Shown: positions 1 through 8,952 of the stretch, one piece after another
How positions within the stretch are numbered: position 1 is the first letter of the stretch
How the letters are laid out: each line of letters opens with the position of its first letter
From: Natrinema versiforme
GTDB taxonomy: Archaea; Halobacteriota; Halobacteria; Halobacteriales; Natrialbaceae
Reading direction: 5' to 3'
NCBI RefSeq assembly: GCF_005576615.1
Contig: NZ_CP040332.1
Location: forward strand, 62,001 to 126,000
DNA: 64,000 nucleotides
Program-made: the position numbers and the translations under genes
The notes under the pieces: model-generated
What the model saw: the letters and a program-made list of their open reading frames with translations, nothing else
Databases searched by the model: none
What the model was told of the DNA's origin: nothing

Positions 1-1
1 C

Positions 2-1255
2 GACGGCGGAACCATCATCCCGGGGCTGATCAATGCACACACCCACGTTTCCGACATCATTCTCCGGGGCGCGTACAGCGCGGATCGAGGGCTGTACGAT
101 TGGCTGTACAACGTCAAGCGCCCGGCCTGCATCGCGATGGAGTCGGAGGACCACGCCGCTGCCGCGGCGCTGTACTGCCTCGAGGCCATCCAGTCCGGCG
201 TGACGACGTTCGTCGAAAACGATACGGAGATCATCTGGGACGGTCGGGCGGAGATCGAAGCCAAACTCGATGTCTACGAAGAGTCGGGGATCAGAAACGT
301 CTACGGCGCTGGCTTCGCGGACGATCCCCCCGACGGGGAATTCGAGGCGCTGCTTACGGATATCATGGGCCGCGAGCCGTCGGTGGAGCATCCGCCTGCG
401 GATCGTCTGACTGTCGAGACGGAGACCGCCCTGCACGAGGTGGAGTCGCTGCTGGAGGACCATCACGGTCGTGCTGACGGCCGCCAGTCGGTCTGGCCCG
501 CTCCCATCGTCGTCGAAACCACGACGACGCAGGGCTTTCAGGGGGCCGCTCGACTCGCAGAGGAGTACGACGTGATGACGACGGCCCACGTCGCGGAGGC
601 CGAGGCGCAGACGCGCGGACCGGCGCTGTCCAGTATCGAGTATCTCCGAAACATTGGCTATCTCGGCGACCGTACCCTGCTGGGCCACTGCGTTCAGATC
701 GATAGTGCCGACGTGCGGATCCTGGCCGAGTCGAACACCGCCGTCGCCCACAATTTCTTCGCCAACATGCGGCTGGCCACCGGGTTCGCGCCGATCACAG
801 ACCTGCTCGACCACGGCGCGACCGTCGGTCTCGGGACGGACAACGCGAACCTCAGCGACACGGTCAACCCGCTGAACGATCTCCGGGCGGTCTTTGCGGC
901 CCACAAGGGTTTTCACCGGGACGCGAGCGTCCTCGACGCGGCGACGGCGTTTGACATGGTCACCATCGACGGCGCACGCGCCATCGGCCGCGAGGACGAC
1001 CTCGGCTCGATCGAGGTGGGCAAACAGGCCGACCTCGCGATCGTCGATATGGACCAGCCACATCTCACCCCGGCCCCGGATCCGGTGTTCGCACTGGTGG
1101 CCGGCGCGCAGGGCTTCGAGGTGGAGACGCTGCTGTGTGCGGGGGAGGTCGTCATGTCCGACCGCGAGGTACAGACGCTCGGGGAGACGAACGAACTACT
1201 GGACGATGCAACCGCGGCCGCCGAGACTGTCGTCGAACGAGTCGGCATTGAGTGA
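2..1255 (+). CDS. Amidohydrolase, TrzA/SAH-deaminase-like (5' end outside window)
   Basis: Metal-dependent hydrolase of the amidohydrolase superfamily, the subgroup with S-adenosylhomocysteine/methylthioadenosine deaminases, guanine deaminase and triazine hydrolases. The reading frame is open from base 2, so the start codon lies upstream. Visible motifs are PGLINAHTHV (metal-binding HxH), a later HVAEAEAQT segment, LLGHCVQ, and GLGTDNANLSD with the metal-binding Asp. The usual HNPxSN segment reads HNFFANMRL, a departure that should affect the substrate pocket. It converges, with a 12-base gap, on a molybdenum hydroxylase operon that is followed by a purine permease. Purine or pterin deamination is therefore a reasonable inference, but the substrate cannot be read from sequence. 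Confidence 0.85.
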   Translation, partial: DGGTIIPGLINAHTHVSDIILRGAYSADRGLYDWLYNVKRPACIAMESEDHAAAAALYCLEAIQSGVTTFVENDTEIIWDGRAEIEAKLDVYEESGIRNVYGAGFADDPPDGEFEALLTDIMGREPSVEHPPADRLTVETETALHEVESLLEDHHGRADGRQSVWPAPIVVETTTTQGFQGAARLAEEYDVMTTAHVAEAEAQTRGPALSSIEYLRNIGYLGDRTLLGHCVQIDSADVRILAESNTAVAHNFFANMRLATGFAPITDLLDHGATVGLGTDNANLSDTVNPLNDLRAVFAAHKGFHRDASVLDAATAFDMVTIDGARAIGREDDLGSIEVGKQADLAIVDMDQPHLTPAPDPVFALVAGAQGFEVETLLCAGEVVMSDREVQTLGETNELLDDATAAAETVVERVGIE

Positions 1256-1267
1256 GAGCGGCCGAAC

Positions 1268-2137
1268 TTACGAATCCACTGCAGGCGATACAGACGCACG
1301 TTCGAGCGCCTGCTGGCAGTACGACCGGACGAGACCGAGCCGATGGCGTCCGTCGGCCACCTCGTTCGCCACCAGCGTCCCGGGATCGACATCGCGGAGT
1401 GCAGCGTCGGCGGCCCGCGCTCGCCGCTCGTCATCGAGTGTTCCGCCGGCGAGCGTCTCCTCGACCCGCGGGAGACGAATCGGATACGGCTTCGCGCCGT
1501 TGACCGCGACCCGTGCCGACTCGACGAGACCGCCGTCGGTTTCGAGTCGGGCAGCGACGCTCACGATCGCGTAGCCGGAGTATTCCGAGGTCCGGATGTA
1601 CCCGCTCCGAGCCCCGTCAGGGATGGCGATTTCGGTGAGCAATTCGTCGGGTTCGATAGCGGTTTCATCGGGTCCGCAAAACCACTCCTCGGCGTCGATC
1701 CGGCGGCGGCCGTTCGGCCCGCGGACGACGATCGTGCCGCCGAGAGCGAGAACGGCGGCCGGAGCGTCGTACTTCGGATCGGCAACCACGAGGTTGCCAC
1801 CGATTGTTCCCTGGTGTTTCGCCTGATAGTCGCCCACGGAGTCGGTCGCCTCTGCGAGTGCGCGGGCGTGATCGCGGACGGTCGCGGACGCGGCGATCCG
1901 GTCGTGAGTCGTCAGCGCGCCGATACGAGTTCCCCCGTCCTGCCGGGAGATCCCGCGGAGCGCGTCGATACCGCTGATATCGACGAGCCGATCCGGCGTC
2001 TCGATCCCGTCTTTCAAACGTGGGACGAGCGAATAGCCGCCGGCCACGATCCGCGTCTCGGAGTCGCCGGCGAGCAGTTCGAGCACCGCGTCGACGCTCT
2101 CGGCCTCGACGTACTCGACCGGGAGTTGGTTCGACAT
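1268..2137 (-). CDS. Molybdenum hydroxylase FAD subunit (CoxM/XdhB type)
   Basis: FAD-binding medium subunit of a xanthine dehydrogenase/CO dehydrogenase-family molybdenum hydroxylase. It carries electrons from the iron-sulfur subunit to the external acceptor. The 289-residue length is normal for the family. The two flavin-contact motifs are present: AGGYSLVPRLKDG near residue 33 and TIGGNLVVADPKYD near residue 110. The C-terminal CO-dehydrogenase flavoprotein domain follows. The start codon abuts the stop of the large-subunit gene, so the three subunits (small, large, medium in transcription order) form one operon. I cannot tell xanthine from aldehyde or another heterocycle; the nearby NCS2 permease favours a purine. 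Confidence 0.9.
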   Translation of the reverse strand: MSNQLPVEYVEAESVDAVLELLAGDSETRIVAGGYSLVPRLKDGIETPDRLVDISGIDALRGISRQDGGTRIGALTTHDRIAASATVRDHARALAEATDSVGDYQAKHQGTIGGNLVVADPKYDAPAAVLALGGTIVVRGPNGRRRIDAEEWFCGPDETAIEPDELLTEIAIPDGARSGYIRTSEYSGYAIVSVAARLETDGGLVESARVAVNGAKPYPIRLPRVEETLAGGTLDDERRARAADAALRDVDPGTLVANEVADGRHRLGLVRSYCQQALERASVSPAVDS

Positions 2138-4495
2138 CTAGCTCCCCTCTTGGAGTCCGTCCCAGATCGACGCGGCAGTGATCGGGAGCTCGGTGATTCG
2201 AACCCCGACGGCGTCGTCGACGGCGTTTGCGACGGCCGGAGACGGGCCGAGGATCGACACCTCCCCGACGCTTTTCGCGCCGTAGGGCCCCGTCGGCTCG
2301 TAGGTCTCGACGATCTCTGTCTCGATCTCCGGCAAATCCGGCGCGTGCATCACCTCGTAATCTCGGAGCCCGCGGATATCCGGCCGGCCGTCCTCGTCGA
2401 AGGGCAGCGTCTCCGAGAGAGTCTGTCCGAGTCCCATGACCGCGCCGCCGACGATCTGGCCGCGCACGTTCGCGGGGTTGAGAGCCTGTCCGCAGTCGAC
2501 GGCGTTGACCAGTCGCAAGACCTCGAACTCGCCAGTTTGCGTGTCGACTTCGACCTCGGCGAACTGCGCAGCGAACGGTTTTGGCGACAGTGCCGTGAAG
2601 TGTTCGCCGGTGCCGATGAGCCGGCGTTTCGGCCCCCGAACGCCCTCGAAGGCTTCAGCGGCGAACGCTCCGAGCGTCATCGACGTTCCGTCTGGGAACG
2701 AGACGTTCCCGTCAGCCAACTCGACGGACTCAGGATCCGTCTCGTGCCACTCGGCCGCGAGTTCCCGGACCTTCCCGGCGAGATCGCGGGCCGCTTTCTC
2801 GGTGGCGTTGCCGCTGATGTAGGTGGTGCTACTCGCGTACGCGCCGTTGTCCCACGGCGTCGCATCGGTGTCGTCAGCCTTCACGTGGACCGACTCGATA
2901 TCGAGGCCGAAGACGCTGGCCGCGATCTGGCCCATCACCGTCTCCGACCCCTGTCCCGTGTCTCCGACGCCGATCCGGACAGTGAGCGTGCCATCGTCTT
3001 CGAGGGTGATGGTACAGCGGGAGTACTCGCTGTTTGGGACGCCTGATTTTGCCATCGTCAGGGCGATGCCGTAGCCGCGCTGGTAGCGGTCGTCGTCGGG
3101 TTGGTCCGGTCCATCGGCCCAACCAACGGTCGCACACGTGCGGTCGAGACACTCCGTGACGCCGACGGACTCGAGTTTCGGCTTGCTCTCGCTGTGTGCT
3201 GGCTCGAAGCTCTCTTCGCCTTCCTCGATGACGTTCCGGCGTCGGAACTCGACGGGGTCCATCCCGATCGCATCGGCGACCTCGTCGATGTGACTCTCCA
3301 GGCCGAAGGTACCCTGTACGGCACCGTAGCCGCGCATCGCCCCGCCGGGGGTGAGGTTGGTGTAGACCGCCCGGCCCGTAAAGAGACGGTTCCCGGTCGG
3401 ATAGATAGACATCGGCTCGTGAGCGGAGTTCGAGAGGACCGCCAGGGCATGGCAGCCGTACGCACCCGTATTCGAGGTGATGTCGACGTGCATCGCGGTG
3501 ATCGTTCCGTCCTCCTGGACGCCGGTTTTGACCTCGACGGTCTGGGCGTGGCGGGTCTGGGAGACGTGAAGGTCTTCCTTGCGGCTGTTTTTGAGCCGGA
3601 CCTTCCGGCCGGTCTCTAGAGCGAGTGCCGCGCTGATGAACTGGTTCGGGACCGTGTCCTGTCGGACGCCGAAGCCGCCGCCGACGCGAGGTTTGATCAC
3701 CGTCACGTCGGTCCGGTTCAGCCCGAACGCGCGGGCGATTTTGTCCCGACAGATGTGCGAGACCTGCGTCGTCGTTCGGAGTACCAGCCGCTCGCGGTCG
3801 TCGATCCACGCGATGGTCGTGTTCGGCTCCATCGGGAGGTGCTGGACGATCTGGCTCTCGTATTCGCCCGCAACGACCGCGTCTGCCCGCTCGAAGCCCG
3901 CCTCGACATCGCCCTCCTCGTGACGCGTCTCACAGACGATATTCCGCTCGGGGACGGCGTTTTCCTGTGGGTTCTCGTACTCCTCTGGGTGCAGCGTCGG
4001 CGCGTCCGGCTCCATCGCCTCCTCGGGCTCGAGTACGTGTTCGAGCACCTCGTAGTCGACGTCGATGGCCTCGATAGCCCGCTCGGCGGCGTCGGCGGAT
4101 CGCGCTGCGACCGCCGCGACCGGTTCGCCGACGTGTCGCACCGTCTCGTTGAGGACGTGCTCGTCGAACGGTGCCGGTGCCGGGTACGGAAAACCGGTTC
4201 GCGTAAACCGTTTGTCTGGAACGTCCTCGTTGGTGAGCACCGCTTCGACGCTCTCGATCGCCTCGGCGGCCTCGGTGTCGACCGATCGGATGCGAGCGTG
4301 GGCGTGCGGGCTGCGGAGGAGCCGTCCCTCGAGCGCGTCTTCGGTCGGGATATCGTCAGTGTACCGTGCATTGCCGGTGACGAGCCCCCAGCCGTCGACC
4401 TTCTCGACGCTCTCACCGACGGCTGCGCTCGTCTCGTCTGTCTCGTTCGTCTCTCCGGACGCCGTCGACTGCTCGGTGAGTTCGGACGGAGGCAT
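2138..4495 (-). CDS. Molybdenum hydroxylase large subunit, xanthine dehydrogenase family
   Basis: Molybdopterin-binding catalytic subunit (785 residues) of a xanthine dehydrogenase-family hydroxylase. It starts with an acidic N-terminal tail. The aldehyde oxidase/xanthine dehydrogenase a/b hammerhead domain begins near VEKVDGWGLVTGNARYTDD. The molybdopterin-binding domain contains PRVGGGFGVRQ and PGGAMRGYGAVQGTF. Near the C-terminus GPYGAKSVGEVSIL carries the Glu that acts as general base in this family. CoxL-type CO dehydrogenases have a characteristic active-site Cys loop (AYRCSFR) that I do not see; the corresponding site reads GGAMRGYGA, so this is not a CO dehydrogenase. It lies between the FAD and 2Fe-2S subunits with 0-1 base spacing. 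Confidence 0.9.
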   Translation of the reverse strand: MPPSELTEQSTASGETNETDETSAAVGESVEKVDGWGLVTGNARYTDDIPTEDALEGRLLRSPHAHARIRSVDTEAAEAIESVEAVLTNEDVPDKRFTRTGFPYPAPAPFDEHVLNETVRHVGEPVAAVAARSADAAERAIEAIDVDYEVLEHVLEPEEAMEPDAPTLHPEEYENPQENAVPERNIVCETRHEEGDVEAGFERADAVVAGEYESQIVQHLPMEPNTTIAWIDDRERLVLRTTTQVSHICRDKIARAFGLNRTDVTVIKPRVGGGFGVRQDTVPNQFISAALALETGRKVRLKNSRKEDLHVSQTRHAQTVEVKTGVQEDGTITAMHVDITSNTGAYGCHALAVLSNSAHEPMSIYPTGNRLFTGRAVYTNLTPGGAMRGYGAVQGTFGLESHIDEVADAIGMDPVEFRRRNVIEEGEESFEPAHSESKPKLESVGVTECLDRTCATVGWADGPDQPDDDRYQRGYGIALTMAKSGVPNSEYSRCTITLEDDGTLTVRIGVGDTGQGSETVMGQIAASVFGLDIESVHVKADDTDATPWDNGAYASSTTYISGNATEKAARDLAGKVRELAAEWHETDPESVELADGNVSFPDGTSMTLGAFAAEAFEGVRGPKRRLIGTGEHFTALSPKPFAAQFAEVEVDTQTGEFEVLRLVNAVDCGQALNPANVRGQIVGGAVMGLGQTLSETLPFDEDGRPDIRGLRDYEVMHAPDLPEIETEIVETYEPTGPYGAKSVGEVSILGPSPAVANAVDDAVGVRITELPITAASIWDGLQEGS

Positions 4496-4496
4496 C

Positions 4497-5027
4497 TCAG
4501 TGCTCTCCCTCGGCCGCCGGCTCCGCGTCGGGGAGGCGCTCGGCCGCGGCCTGTATCGCTTCGATCTGCTGGACGTAGCCGGTACAGCGGCAGATGTTCC
4601 CGCTCAGGGCGTCGGCGATCGCCTCCTCGGTCGGTACCGTGTCGCGCTGAAGCAGGTCATAGCCGGAGAGCAACACGCCGGGGATACAGTAGCCACACTG
4701 GGCAGCGCCCCGGTCGAGAAATTCCTCCTGGAGCGGATGGAGCCGGCCGTCGTCGTCGAGCAGCCCCTCGACGGTCATCACGTCGTCACCGTCGCAACTC
4801 GCCGCGGGAACGAGACACGAGCGGGTGAGGCCCTCCTCTCCGAGGATCACGTTACAGGCACCACAGACCCCCTCGTCACAGCCGTTTTTGACGCTGTAGT
4901 GGCCCGCTCGCCGGAGACTTGACATGAGCGTCTCGCCGGGCTCGATATCGAGCCGTTCGCGTTCGCCGTTGATGCAGACGCGGATAGAATCTGCTGATTT
5001 CTTTTCCTGGCTCATTCTCTTACGCAT
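4497..5027 (-). CDS. Molybdenum hydroxylase 2Fe-2S subunit (CoxS/XdhC type)
   Basis: Small iron-sulfur subunit carrying two 2Fe-2S clusters that wire the molybdenum site to FAD. The N-terminal plant-ferredoxin-type cluster ligands are in CDEGVCGACNVIL plus a downstream SCLVP Cys. The C-terminal cluster ligands are QCGYCIPG and GNICRCTGY. Both sets are complete. The protein is 176 residues from the first Met. A second Met four codons on (position 5015) begins MSQEKK and is an equally good start. It is the first gene of the operon; an imperfect inverted repeat lies immediately upstream of it. Confidence 0.92.
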   Translation of the reverse strand: MRKRMSQEKKSADSIRVCINGERERLDIEPGETLMSSLRRAGHYSVKNGCDEGVCGACNVILGEEGLTRSCLVPAASCDGDDVMTVEGLLDDDGRLHPLQEEFLDRGAAQCGYCIPGVLLSGYDLLQRDTVPTEEAIADALSGNICRCTGYVQQIEAIQAAAERLPDAEPAAEGEH

Positions 5028-5028
5028 T

Positions 5029-5065
5029 GCACACCATATCGACTAAATCCTTTGGATATGTGTGC
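5029..5065. promoter_or_regulatory. Inverted repeat at the molybdenum hydroxylase promoter
   Basis: GCACACCATATC (5029-5040) and GGATATGTGTGC (5054-5065) are near-perfect inverted arms around 13 bases, directly before the first codon of the 2Fe-2S subunit gene. An AT-rich TATA-like stretch (gactaaat, 5041-5048) sits inside the loop. The placement suits an operator for a repressor; the regulator is not identified. Confidence 0.4.
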
Positions 5066-5207
5066 TATTTACGAGACACTACTAACAGTCACTAGCTTTT
5101 CTCACGCGTCGTGGCTACTGGTTCGACACAGGTGAACCATTCTACACGGTTTCGGTATGTCGACGCACAGTCGTGGCGACTACTGGACCCGATTATGATG
5201 GTCTGTC

Positions 5208-5520
5208 TCAGACCGATCTCGGCCGGGGACGGATCGGCCCTGCCGTTCGCTGGGCGACCCCGTAAATGGCCTCGAACCGCTTGCGTGGCCCCTCAGTCCG
5301 ATGTGCGACACCGTCTGTCTCCTCGAGCAGTGTCTCGAGCGCGAGTGAACTGTCCCGGCGGCGCGTTACGGGTCCGTGAGCGCATTCGCCGGAACGGCCG
5401 CGCGGGCGTCACGGATCTCATACGGACTGTCGGACGGCTTTTCCGGAACGATCGTAACCCGTTCTGCGGTCGCGCCGGCAAATCGGTACAGCGGACGGTA
5501 CCGGTTCGTAGAGCCGCGGT
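5208..5520 (-). pseudogene. Possible eroded gene end, unidentified
   Basis: The 494-base gap between the molybdenum hydroxylase operon and the permease is not empty. On the minus strand one frame (about 5520 to 5366) reads like a haloarchaeal protein, including YRFAGATAERVTIVPEKPSD. A second frame (about 5386 to 5208) reads ALETLLEETDGVAHRTEG and ends in a stop. One frameshift near 5375 would join them into a single C-terminal part of about 105 residues with no start codon, cut off at the permease gene. I do not recognise the family. The remaining 5066-5207 shows nothing. Confidence 0.3.
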
Positions 5521-5521
5521 A

Positions 5522-6979
5522 TCAATCATCGTCAGGCACGGGTTCGGTCGGACTGTCGGTCGTCTTCTCGCCGATCTGCATCGGCATCTCCGGCGTGAGC
5601 CCGTCGGTGTACTCCGTCGGTCCGAATCCAACGCCCCCGCCGGGAAGAACGATATTGAGGACGAGCGCGGAGATCCCGCCGCTGACGAGCGCGGAGCCGA
5701 ACAGGGTCTGTACCTCGTCGGGAAAGTTCGCAAGGAGTTCGGGGCGGAGCGAGACGCCGAGTCCGAGCGCGATGGACAGGGCGAGAATCGTCGAGTTCCG
5801 GTGGTCGAGGGTGACGTTCTGGAGGATGATGCGTGCGCCCGAGGAGAAGATCATTGCGAACAGAATCAGCGCACCGCCGCCGAGGACGGCGTCCGGCATC
5901 GCGGAGACGACCGCACCGATCTTCGGGACGAACCCGAGGATTATCAGGGCGACACCACCGATTCCGACGACGTAGCGGCTCGCGACGCCGGTAAAATTCA
6001 CGAGTCCGACATTCTGTGAAAACGACGTGTTCGGCATTGCGTTGAATACGGCCCCGAATATGCTCATCACGCCGTCAGCGAGCAACCCACCGCGGAGTTC
6101 CGCTTTGGTCGCGTCCCGGCCCGTCGCCGCGACGGTCCCGGAGATATCGCCGATCGTCTCCATCCCGGTAACGATGTACAGAAATGCCATCGTGAGGACG
6201 GCGCTCGGCGGGAACGAGAGCCCGTATTTCAGCGGGATCGGAACGGTGATCCATCCGGCAGTCGCGACGCCCGAGAAGTCGACGACGCCCAGCGCGATCG
6301 CTGCGACGTAGCCGACAGCGATACCGACGAAGACGCTGATCACTCGAAGGAACCCCTCGAAGAACTGGTTGAGGACGAGCGTCGTCACCAAGACGAGCCC
6401 CGCGAGACCGAGATTGAGGAAGGAGCCGTACCCCTCGGCACCTGGTCCTGCAGAGGCACCAGCGGCGTAGTCCATCCCGGTCGGAATGAGCGTCAGCCCG
6501 ATGAGCATCACGACGATGCCCGTGACCAGCGGTGGGAAGTATCGCCTGAATCGGTCCAACGTGACTCCCATGACCATCTCGACGGGCGCGGCGATCAACG
6601 CCGTCCCGAACACCGCGGCTAATCCGAACTGACTGCCAATCCCGATCAACGGACCGAGGAAGGCGAAACTCGTTCCCATGACGATCGGGAGTCGCGCACC
6701 GACCGGCCCGATGGGGAAGACCTGAACGAGCGTCGCGACGCCAGCGACGATCAGCGCCATCTGGACCAGAAACGTCGTCTCTCCAGTCGCGGAGCCGACT
6801 GCACCCGCGAGGATCAGCGGCGGCGCGACGTTTCCGAGGAACATCGCAAGGACGTGCTGGATGCCCAGCGGAATCGCCTCCGCCATCGGTGGTCTGTCTT
6901 CGATATCGTACAGTACGACGGAGTCGCTTTCTGATTTGGTGGCTGATGGACCACTCATACATTTGGTTCTACCCGTCAT
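5522..6979 (-). CDS. NCS2-family xanthine/uracil permease
   Basis: Membrane nucleobase:cation symporter of the NCS2 (UraA/XanQ/PbuX) family, 485 residues with about 12-14 hydrophobic segments. The family signature QNVGLVNFTGVASRYV is present, as is the N-terminal GIQHVLAMFLGNVAPPL stretch typical of NCS2 proteins. Two in-frame starts exist, 6979 and 6958. An AT-rich TATA-like element (tattatac, about 7008-7015) lies about 30 bases before the first, which favours a nearly leaderless start at 6979. It faces the same way as the molybdenum hydroxylase operon, which points to import of a purine such as xanthine or hypoxanthine. Uracil cannot be excluded. Confidence 0.9.
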   Translation of the reverse strand: MTGRTKCMSGPSATKSESDSVVLYDIEDRPPMAEAIPLGIQHVLAMFLGNVAPPLILAGAVGSATGETTFLVQMALIVAGVATLVQVFPIGPVGARLPIVMGTSFAFLGPLIGIGSQFGLAAVFGTALIAAPVEMVMGVTLDRFRRYFPPLVTGIVVMLIGLTLIPTGMDYAAGASAGPGAEGYGSFLNLGLAGLVLVTTLVLNQFFEGFLRVISVFVGIAVGYVAAIALGVVDFSGVATAGWITVPIPLKYGLSFPPSAVLTMAFLYIVTGMETIGDISGTVAATGRDATKAELRGGLLADGVMSIFGAVFNAMPNTSFSQNVGLVNFTGVASRYVVGIGGVALIILGFVPKIGAVVSAMPDAVLGGGALILFAMIFSSGARIILQNVTLDHRNSTILALSIALGLGVSLRPELLANFPDEVQTLFGSALVSGGISALVLNIVLPGGGVGFGPTEYTDGLTPEMPMQIGEKTTDSPTEPVPDDD

Positions 6980-7094
6980 ACCTTTTCAAAGCACCCCTTA
7001 GACACCTATTATACCTACGATTATCTTATTCTATTCGGCTACTCGAGATACAAACGGAATTTTGGGCGGATGTGTCTAGCTCCTATAGATATGC

Positions 7095-7111
7095 GTTCGA
7101 ACATCTCGAAC
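7095..7111. promoter_or_regulatory. GTTC-N9-GAAC palindrome, candidate IclR site
   Basis: GTTCGAACATCTCGAAC, about 116 bases upstream of the permease start. It has the same GTTC-N9-GAAC layout as the sites beside both intact IclR genes in this window. Confidence 0.4.
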
Positions 7112-7241
7112 GGTCAGTTACAGGTAATCGAGGTATTTGAGATATCGCGGAGGAGAGTGGGTGTATTTAGAATTATCCTGTCTGCTTCTCACTATCTATT
7201 TAATACTCCCCGGAACAGTGCAAAAGCGATTCAGTAGCGAC

Positions 7242-7258
7242 GTTCGAAATATGCGAAC
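7242..7258. promoter_or_regulatory. GTTC-N9-GAAC palindrome at the IclR relic
   Basis: GTTCGAAATATGCGAAC directly precedes the recognisable part of the IclR relic. Its core GAAATATGCGAAC recurs exactly at 27761-27773, just upstream of the intact IclR gene. Confidence 0.4.
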
Positions 7259-7261
7259 GAA

Positions 7262-7527
7262 ACGATTACTCCCGTTACCGACGCCGAAACGCTATTCGCG
7301 GAACTCGACCAGATCTGGAAACGAGGTACGCATACAACGCTGCGGAGGAACTCGACGGGTTTCGGGCCCTCAGCGCGCCGACCCGTGACGCTAACGACCA
7401 CGTTCTCGAATCGCTGAGCGTCTCCGACCCGACCAGTCATGCGGGAAGACCGATTCCAAGCGGGGTAATCCAACGAGTCACCCGCTCGACGAACGTCAGC
7501 GAGGTCAGTATCAATATGAGTACCCAG
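7262..7527 (+). pseudogene. IclR-family regulator relic (C-terminal domain only)
   Basis: A decayed effector-binding domain of an IclR regulator. The first part (7262-7327) reads TITPVTDAETLFAELDQIWK and matches NTITDRETLFDELETVRDRG of the intact IclR protein at 27805-28593. After a one-base frameshift near 7327 it continues YAYNAAEELDGFRALSAP, matching YAYNDEEEIEGFCAIGAP. It ends SEVSINMS, matching IEVNINMSS at the intact C-terminus. The N-terminal helix-turn-helix is gone. This is a dead paralogue of the ureide-cluster regulator, sitting upstream of the purine permease it may once have controlled. Confidence 0.7.
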
Positions 7528-8149
7528 TCGTCACAGCGCGTTCGAAGTGCTCGAACCCATCCCCGACTCGCCAGCAGATCACGCCACGGACCGGAACTCC
7601 GCCCGAAGAAAATACCAGACATCGGATTGTTATTCCGGGTTCGAATCCGATCTCGGATCCGGATCAAACGCGTCGAGGAGACCGTTAGAGAAGGGCGTCG
7701 AAAAGATGACGTTCGAGTTACAGTCGTGCGGACGGCCGAACCCGAGACGGGTACGAGGATACGATCGATCACCGCTCCAAGAGCCAACGCGAAGTAACCG
7801 GACTCACCTTCGCGCTGGCCGGCTATCTCGTTTACGCTGTCCACGAAGCCCCCGCTCATGTCGCCGGATTCGTTCGAAGCCATCGATTCGAACTGGCTCG
7901 CCGATCTCGTCTCGTACTGACTCGGTCAGATCGACGGTCCCCGTTGCGTCTCTGTGGGTCGGCGGCATCTGTATCCATGCGTTCGAAGCGATGCACAATC
8001 GTTTCCCGGTATCCGCCTTCAGTTGTGCCTTGTTCTCTATCGGTCGTTCGAGTGACTCGTTGTTTCGTATCGGTCCATTCGATGAGGGATTACGAGCATA
8101 TGGGCGTAATATATGGCTATCTAGTATGCTTGGTCCTATGTTGAACGCC

Positions 8150-8512
8150 GAGTGGTGATCGCGAGCCGAAAAGAAGACCCGCCGCGACCCGCTGTCCGAC
8201 ATCACGACCGATGTTGGCGTGCCAAGCGAAAAGAATCCTTCCTTAGTCAACTTCTTCGCTCCGGTTCTCACGCTGTTGATCGTCGGTATCGTCTCGATGT
8301 GGTGTTTCCGTGGCGGTCACCAGACAGGTGTTGACATCGCGGCCGCATTCCAAGAAACCGACGTCGCACTCGGTCTCTTATACGGCTCGTTTGCGTTCAT
8401 GGCCGTCGAGATGCTTGGTGCGGTCGGCTTTGGAACGATGGATCTCGAGGAGAGTATCCCGGTTTTATCGACGATATCGGTCGCTCTGGGCGGGCGTTCA
8501 TGCGTGGTCTAG
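8150..8512 (+). pseudogene. Antiporter fragment, NhaC-like (decayed)
   Basis: An internal piece of a multi-pass membrane protein. One stop (TGA at 8156-8158) interrupts an otherwise continuous reading with a soluble loop (RAEKKTRRDPLSDITTDVGV) and then two membrane segments (NFFAPVLTLLIVGIVSMW and LLYGSFAFMAVEMLGAVGF), ending in DLEESIP before the frame is lost. The loop and helix order resembles haloarchaeal NhaC-type Na+/H+ antiporters as I remember them. That family assignment is from memory and only moderately secure. Both ends are missing. Confidence 0.45.
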
Positions 8513-8885
8513 CGACCGGGAAGATCGTCGCCGATCTCGTTGTGGACGGTGAAACTTCGATGGTCGGATACATGGGAATGACTGGCTACAGAGTTGACCA
8601 AGCCCCATCTCGTTTTCAGTGTCGACGAGGTACAGCGTTCCTATGAGTACGGCCCGCCGGGGTCGCACCGAGGATAGTAACGCAGTTCTCCAAAGAATTT
8701 CCCGTCGAGGGGTTCGATGAAGCCTCCGGTCGGCTACTGTCGCTTATCGGGGTTGAGTCCGGGTTCCGAGAACTTGTGAGTTGTGTCGCTAATTCAATAT
8801 AGCAATATTTGATTTATGATGAGAGGATATGCGGATTTCTCCCCCTCTGACGGCCCGAAACACCTGTTCTCCCATACACCAATCC

Positions 8886-8913
8886 ACTGTGTCAAAGACG
8901 AGTTTGACACAGT
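8886..8913. promoter_or_regulatory. 11-bp perfect inverted repeat upstream of integrase
   Basis: ACTGTGTCAAA (8886-8896) and TTTGACACAGT (8903-8913) are perfect inverted arms around GACGAG, 39 bases before the integrase start. This could be an operator, a recombinase arm site, or a transcript hairpin. No second copy was noticed nearby. Confidence 0.5.
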
Positions 8914-8952
8914 AGATTTACTAGGGTCGCTACTGTACCAACATCCGAACCG

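Larger units (their letters stand above)
7528..8952. other. Gene-poor patch of decayed coding DNA
   Basis: No intact gene between the IclR relic and the integrase. Plus-strand fragments with haloarchaeal codon use can be read. One near 7760-7870 reads REVTGLTFALAGYLVYAVHE and is hydrophobic. A permease-like fragment lies at 8150-8512. A fragment at 8461-8646 reads RGLATGKIVADLVVDGETSM, which resembles the C-terminal stretch of FAD-dependent amino-acid oxidases, and ends in a stop. All are interrupted by frameshifts or stops. The patch looks like the scar of an insertion or deletion next to a mobile recombinase. Confidence 0.5.

Noticed and set aside
1343-3046. Very long plus-strand open frame across the molybdenum hydroxylase genes
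   Set aside because: Antisense shadow caused by GC-rich codons; the minus-strand genes have full motif sets.
7636-7660. tRNA-like T-loop GGGTTCGAATCC
   Set aside because: The flanking bases do not pair as a T-stem beyond two pairs, and no anticodon or acceptor arm can be formed.
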